Source: Chloroflexota bacterium (lineage in GTDB: Bacteria > Chloroflexota > Anaerolineae > Promineifilales > Promineifilaceae). Taken from it: 9,893 nucleotides of DNA. Under the pieces are notes generated by a model. It saw only the letters and a list, made by a program, of their open reading frames with translations. It had not been told where the DNA came from and did not search any database. How positions within the stretch are numbered: position 1 is the first letter of the stretch; every line of letters begins with the position of its first letter. Both the position numbers and the translations under genes were made by a program. Of the stretch, positions 6,898 to 9,893 are shown piece after piece. The DNA lies in NCBI GenBank assembly GCA_024640485.1, contig JAHEEY010000142.1, positions 1-9,893 on the forward strand. The letters are read 5' to 3'.

Positions 6898-8643
6898 CTA
6901 TTCGTCCAGCAGGAAGACCGGTTCCGCGTAAAAGCGTATCCGTCCCTCTTTCTGCTTCTCCACCAGATGTTCCTGCAGCCAGCGGTTCTTCTCTTGAACC
7001 GACTGTTCGCCGCGCAGGATTTCCAGGTCCATGTTGATACGCAGGATGCGGCCCGGCACGATGAAGCGGGTGATGCCTGCCGGCAGCCGGCGTCCGGCTA
7101 AGGCCAGCTGCATCACCTGTCCGACTTCGAACACCGGGAAAACTGCCAGGGCGACCATATCCTTGTACTCGTGCTGCAGCTGTCCCACGTTTCTGTTCAA
7201 GGTGCGCGAGGTGAGACTGGCGCTGATATAGGCCGAGGTCAGCTCGTTCAACACCTCCAACCGGTTGGCCCCGGCTCTGGCCTGCACCAGCAGTATTTCT
7301 CCGTCAGTGAAATGAATGGTGCACAAGCTGCCGTACGCCAGCTGCTTTTCGGTGACCGATTCTTCGTCACTTGGGATCAAGTTGACAGCCGAAATGCCGT
7401 TGAGCAGGTTAAGCAAGCTGGCCTTATCAAGCTGGCGGATGACATGATACCAGGTCTTCAGCTGCAGCCCTTCCTCCTCGGCCGAGAACACCTGAACCAG
7501 CATATGGGGCAGTCCCATCTTCTGCAGGGCGGTTGATCGTGTGGCGCCGTCGAGGACCACATAGCCCCCCTCAGTCTCCATCACCAGCGGCGGATTCTTC
7601 AAGACGCCGGCAGCGGTGATGGCATCAGCCAGCCGCTGCACCCGCTTTTCGTCAATCAGCTCATGGGGGAATACCCGCTCGCTGGCAACGACCCGCAGCG
7701 GTAGAATTGGCTCCGCTTCCATCTGCGCGAAAGCGTCAATCAGCTGCTTGGCGACCGCCACCGACGCCTGCCGGGTGGCATCTTCGGTGAAGGCGGCGAT
7801 GTGGGGCGTGGCGATAATCCGGGGGTGGCGTACCAGAGGGTGCTGGGCTGACGCTTCACCCACAAAAACATCCACTGCCGCGCCGGCGATTTGCCCGCTG
7901 TCCAACGCTTCCACCAAGGCATCCTCATCGATCAGCTCCCCCTGGGCAGTGTTGATCAAAAACGCCTTTGGTTTCATTCTCCCTAGCTGCGCCTGACCGA
8001 TCATGTGGGTCGTCTCTGGGGTCAAGGTCGCGTGAAGAGAAACGAAGTCCGATTGCTCCAGCAGGTCATCCAGGTCGACAAGCTTGACGTTGGCTTCCAG
8101 CGCCAATTCAGGGGTGAAATGGATCTCATTTACCAGCACTTCCATGTCGAAAGCCTGGGCCCGAATGGCTACCTGCCGGCCTATGCGGCCGAATCCCACG
8201 ATGCCCAGCGTCTTCCCCGCCAGCCCGGTGCCCATAAACTGGCTGCCCATCAGTGTGCCCTGTTGAAGGCCGGCCTCTGCCCAGGGCAGCCGCCGGGCCA
8301 TTGCCAGCAGCAGCCCCATGGTATGTTCCGCCGTGGCAACTGTGTTGGCATCCGGGGCATAGACCACCTTGACCCGTTTCTCCTTGGCGTAGGAGACATC
8401 GATGTTGTCCAGCTTGTGGAACACGTTGCCAATGATTTTCAACCGCGGGGCATGCGCCATCATGCCGGCGGTAATCTTGCTGTGCCTGGCGATAAGCCCG
8501 TCATAATGGGGGAGTTCGGCGGCAAGTTCGCTTTGACTCAGGTTTGTTAAAAGGGTCAAGGCGAATTCCGGCCGCAGTAGATTCAGACCGGCCTCGTGAA
8601 TATCGTCGCAAACCAGAATCCGGGGGAGTTGTTTTTGTTCCAT
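6898..8643 (-). CDS. Fusion: 3-phosphoglycerate-dehydrogenase-like domain + SbnI/SerK-like ParB-fold domain
   Basis: 581 residues. Residues 1-309 are a D-2-hydroxyacid dehydrogenase of the SerA type: RILVCDDIHEAGL start, Arg53 at the substrate site, AEHTMGLLLAMARRL, NAD-binding GIVGFGRIG (147-155), Glu263 after DVFVGE and His281 in TPHIAAF. The catalytic Arg normally found in NTARG is Gln234 (NTAQG, codon CAG), and the glycine-rich substrate loop reads NVFHKLDN (73-80). Residues about 315-581 replace the usual SerA regulatory domain with a ParB/sulfiredoxin-fold module: FPHE (Glu328), GVLKNPPLV, VVLDGATRSTAL (362-373), TWYH (397-400) and a late TRFIVPGRILRIN block. These resemble SbnI/SerK, which phosphorylate free serine. 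Start ATG 8643 begins the first dehydrogenase strand; a TTG at 8667 is possible, and neither has a clear ribosome site. It converges on the importer operon with 30 bp between stops. Actual activity is unknown. Confidence 0.8.
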   Translation of the reverse strand: MEQKQLPRILVCDDIHEAGLNLLRPEFALTLLTNLSQSELAAELPHYDGLIARHSKITAGMMAHAPRLKIIGNVFHKLDNIDVSYAKEKRVKVVYAPDANTVATAEHTMGLLLAMARRLPWAEAGLQQGTLMGSQFMGTGLAGKTLGIVGFGRIGRQVAIRAQAFDMEVLVNEIHFTPELALEANVKLVDLDDLLEQSDFVSLHATLTPETTHMIGQAQLGRMKPKAFLINTAQGELIDEDALVEALDSGQIAGAAVDVFVGEASAQHPLVRHPRIIATPHIAAFTEDATRQASVAVAKQLIDAFAQMEAEPILPLRVVASERVFPHELIDEKRVQRLADAITAAGVLKNPPLVMETEGGYVVLDGATRSTALQKMGLPHMLVQVFSAEEEGLQLKTWYHVIRQLDKASLLNLLNGISAVNLIPSDEESVTEKQLAYGSLCTIHFTDGEILLVQARAGANRLEVLNELTSAYISASLTSRTLNRNVGQLQHEYKDMVALAVFPVFEVGQVMQLALAGRRLPAGITRFIVPGRILRINMDLEILRGEQSVQEKNRWLQEHLVEKQKEGRIRFYAEPVFLLDE

Positions 8644-8922
8644 AATCAACAGCTTGTCTATTTGCAAAGCGATGGTTTTGAGCCCATATGCAGCCAGTGC
8701 GACTTGTGGTGACCAAATCCATCTCTATGGAAGATCTCGCCGTCCTCAAGCAGATCAACGGCTGCCGATCGCTCGATTCTATATGAGGCCGTGCGGTCGC
8801 CCTGCACTTCTCAAGATCAAACTGTATCCTACCGTCAGCTGTAGGTCCACAGATCGGACTATGTGAAAAAGCAGCGCGACCGGCTGAGGATGCTGTCTCC
8901 CCTGCATCACAGCAGACCGGCT
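8644..8922. other. Intergenic region upstream of the fusion gene and downstream of the EEP gene
   Basis: 279 bases without a convincing gene. On the - strand a -10-like TATAGAAT (bases 8776-8783) lacks a recognisable -35. An imperfect hairpin spans 8822-8852 (CCTAC 8828-8832 with GTAGG 8841-8845, extended by CTGT/ACAG). TGCTGT 8891-8896 pairs with ACAGCA 8909-8914. Two related stretches, CTCAAGCAGATCAA (8745-8758) and CTCAAGATCAA (8810-8820), look like a degenerate direct repeat. Reading frames across here have no family resemblance and no ribosome sites. It probably holds the fusion gene's promoter and the end of the EEP transcript. Confidence 0.5.
8866..8886 (-). terminator. Weak candidate intrinsic terminator after the EEP gene
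   Basis: Read on the - strand, CAGC (8886-8883) can pair with GCTG (8875-8872) and is followed by C and TTTTT (8870-8866). The stem is only 4 bp, so this is marginal; the T-run is the main support. Confidence 0.25.
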
Positions 8923-8947
8923 TCAGCAGCGGCTGCTCAGCCGGGTC
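8915..8947 (-). other. Hairpin overlapping the EEP stop codon
   Basis: CCGGCT-type arms (8918-8922 with 8939-8943) and an upper stem AGCAG/CTGCT (8925-8929 with 8933-8937) make a 10-bp interrupted hairpin with a CGG loop, across the stop at 8923-8925. No T-run follows immediately. It may protect the transcript end, or it may be a by-product of GC-rich coding sequence. Confidence 0.35.
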
Positions 8948-9870
8948 AGGACCGCGCTGTGGTCGGAGTGGCGCCCGGCGGCGCTTTGCAGGTGTTGGGC
9001 CTCCTGGATCTGCCAGCATGCCTTATCGCCGTGCAGGAAATGATAATCCAGCCGCCGGCGCCGCGAGCCGCCCCAGGGCCAGCGCAGTTCATGGGTGGTT
9101 CCATCGGTGTCCGGATGAAGAAGACGGAATGTATCCAGCCAGAAGCTCCGCAGCCGCATCATTGTGGCGGCCGTTTCATGGGCATTGAAATCGCCGCCGA
9201 TCAGCGCCGGTCGGCTGCCGGCTATGCCGCCGATCCATCGCTGCAGCTGGCTGACCTGTTCCGAATTCCTGCCAGCGGTCAGCGCCAGATGGACTGAGAA
9301 GACCGGCAGGCGGCCACTAGGCATCACCACTTCCACGCCCAGGCCCAGCCGTCGTGAAAATGGGTTCGATGACCCGCCCAGCTCAGTCAACACCGGCTGG
9401 GCCAGCGGAAAGCGGCTGAATATCGCCAGCCCTTCCTCAAATCCAATGGCAGATTCATGGCCGTTGGCCCGGGCGTAGACGTATGCCATCCCCAGCCGCT
9501 GGGCCAACCATTCGTCACTGCGAAAGGTAGGGGTGCGGGAGACCTCCTGCAGCAAAATGATATCGGCGGCTTCCGCCTCAATCAGCTGGGCAACTGATTC
9601 CAGCCGGGATCGCAGGCGGCGGTGCCGGGGCCAATCATGATAGAGATTCGCGCTAAACAGGGTCAGCTGGCGGCCATCACTGGCTGAAGACAGGGCGGGG
9701 GACTCTTGAAAAGAGATCCTGCCGGCGGGCGTGGCTACCGCCGCAGCTTTGGAGGCCAGCGGCCGCAGCATCGAAAGGACCGGCATCTGAAACAAACGGC
9801 GGCCCAAAGGGCGCAGCTGCCAAAACCAGTTCGGTCGGGATTGAGTATTAAGGGTTAATTCTGCAAGCAT
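8923..9870 (-). CDS. Endonuclease/exonuclease/phosphatase (EEP) superfamily hydrolase
   Basis: 315 residues from ATG 9870. The EEP fold (DNase I / sphingomyelinase / inositol-phosphatase superfamily) occupies about 69-312, with every active-site element visible: Asn75 in SANLYHD, Glu109 in LLQEV, His194 in FSVHL, Asp227 and Asn229 in GGDFNA, Asp275 in RLDYHFL and the terminal SDH with His304. It should be a metal-dependent phosphodiesterase or phosphomonoesterase; DNA, RNA, lipid and sugar-phosphate substrates occur in this superfamily and cannot be told apart here. About 65 basic and hydrophobic residues precede the core, with no clear signal peptide. No ribosome site precedes ATG 9870 and the frame stays open to the window edge, so the gene may begin further right, or internally at Met29 or Met33. 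It runs in the same direction as the fusion gene, 279 bases away, so an operon is possible but not required. Confidence 0.85.
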   Translation of the reverse strand: MLAELTLNTQSRPNWFWQLRPLGRRLFQMPVLSMLRPLASKAAAVATPAGRISFQESPALSSASDGRQLTLFSANLYHDWPRHRRLRSRLESVAQLIEAEAADIILLQEVSRTPTFRSDEWLAQRLGMAYVYARANGHESAIGFEEGLAIFSRFPLAQPVLTELGGSSNPFSRRLGLGVEVVMPSGRLPVFSVHLALTAGRNSEQVSQLQRWIGGIAGSRPALIGGDFNAHETAATMMRLRSFWLDTFRLLHPDTDGTTHELRWPWGGSRRRRLDYHFLHGDKACWQIQEAQHLQSAAGRHSDHSAVLTRLSSRC

Positions 9871-9893
9871 GCCAGCAACAATATCGCTTTTGC

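Noticed and set aside
8776..8783. TATAGAAT as the promoter of the fusion gene (- strand)
   Set aside because: A good -10 likeness, but no -35-like sequence at 16-18 bases; kept only as a note in the intergenic entry.
8501..9019. 172-codon open frame on the - strand bridging the fusion gene, the intergenic gap and the EEP gene
   Set aside because: It overlaps two well-supported genes in another frame, and its product is compositionally random (Arg/Pro/Ser-rich) without motifs.
8863..9297. 144-codon + strand frame starting GTG AAA AAG near 8863
   Set aside because: It lies antisense to the EEP catalytic core, has no ribosome site and shows no recognisable domain.

Overview
The window looks like a chromosomal segment of a moderately GC-rich bacterium, most likely a Chloroflexota member (Anaerolineae or a relative). 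The main clue is the substrate-binding lipoprotein: right after its lipobox it carries a Val/Glu/Thr/Arg tether built from VEVTRVVTE-type repeats, a linker common on Chloroflexota solute-binding lipoproteins. That assignment rests on recognition, not on a search. I saw no tRNA, rRNA, CRISPR array, insertion sequence or phage gene.

Left part (1-6867, + strand). The window opens in the last 40 codons of a gene whose HMD motif suggests an M29 aminopeptidase / NicX-like metalloprotein. A 155-base gap follows with a perfect 10-bp inverted repeat and an unusually complete Shine-Dalgarno sequence that has no start codon behind it. Then comes a complete branched-chain/amide-type (HAAT family) ABC importer: lipoprotein binding protein, a nitrilase-superfamily amidohydrolase, two permeases (LivH- and LivM-like) and two ATPases (LivG- and LivF-like). 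The last four genes are tightly coupled (1-nt gap, 1-bp overlap, 8-bp overlap). A perfect 15-bp stem with a nested hairpin separates the binding-protein gene from the nitrilase gene and contains the nitrilase's only visible ribosome-binding sequence. The simplest reading is uptake of an amide- or amino-acid-like compound followed by intracellular C-N bond hydrolysis, with the upstream metalloprotein possibly in the same route.

Right part (6868-9893, - strand). Converging on the importer operon is a gene for an unusual 581-residue fusion. Its N-terminal half is a 3-phosphoglycerate-dehydrogenase-type D-2-hydroxyacid dehydrogenase in which the normally catalytic Arg is Gln and the substrate-loop glycines are replaced. 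Its C-terminal half is a ParB/sulfiredoxin-fold module resembling the SbnI/SerK free-serine kinases. This is the most interesting object in the window. Upstream of it, after about 280 bases with several small hairpins, lies an endonuclease/exonuclease/phosphatase (EEP) family gene with all its catalytic residues. It runs open to the right edge of the window.

The importer operon and the fusion gene have only 30 bp between their stop codons. Nothing in the sequence proves a functional link between the two halves, although both could touch amino-acid metabolism.
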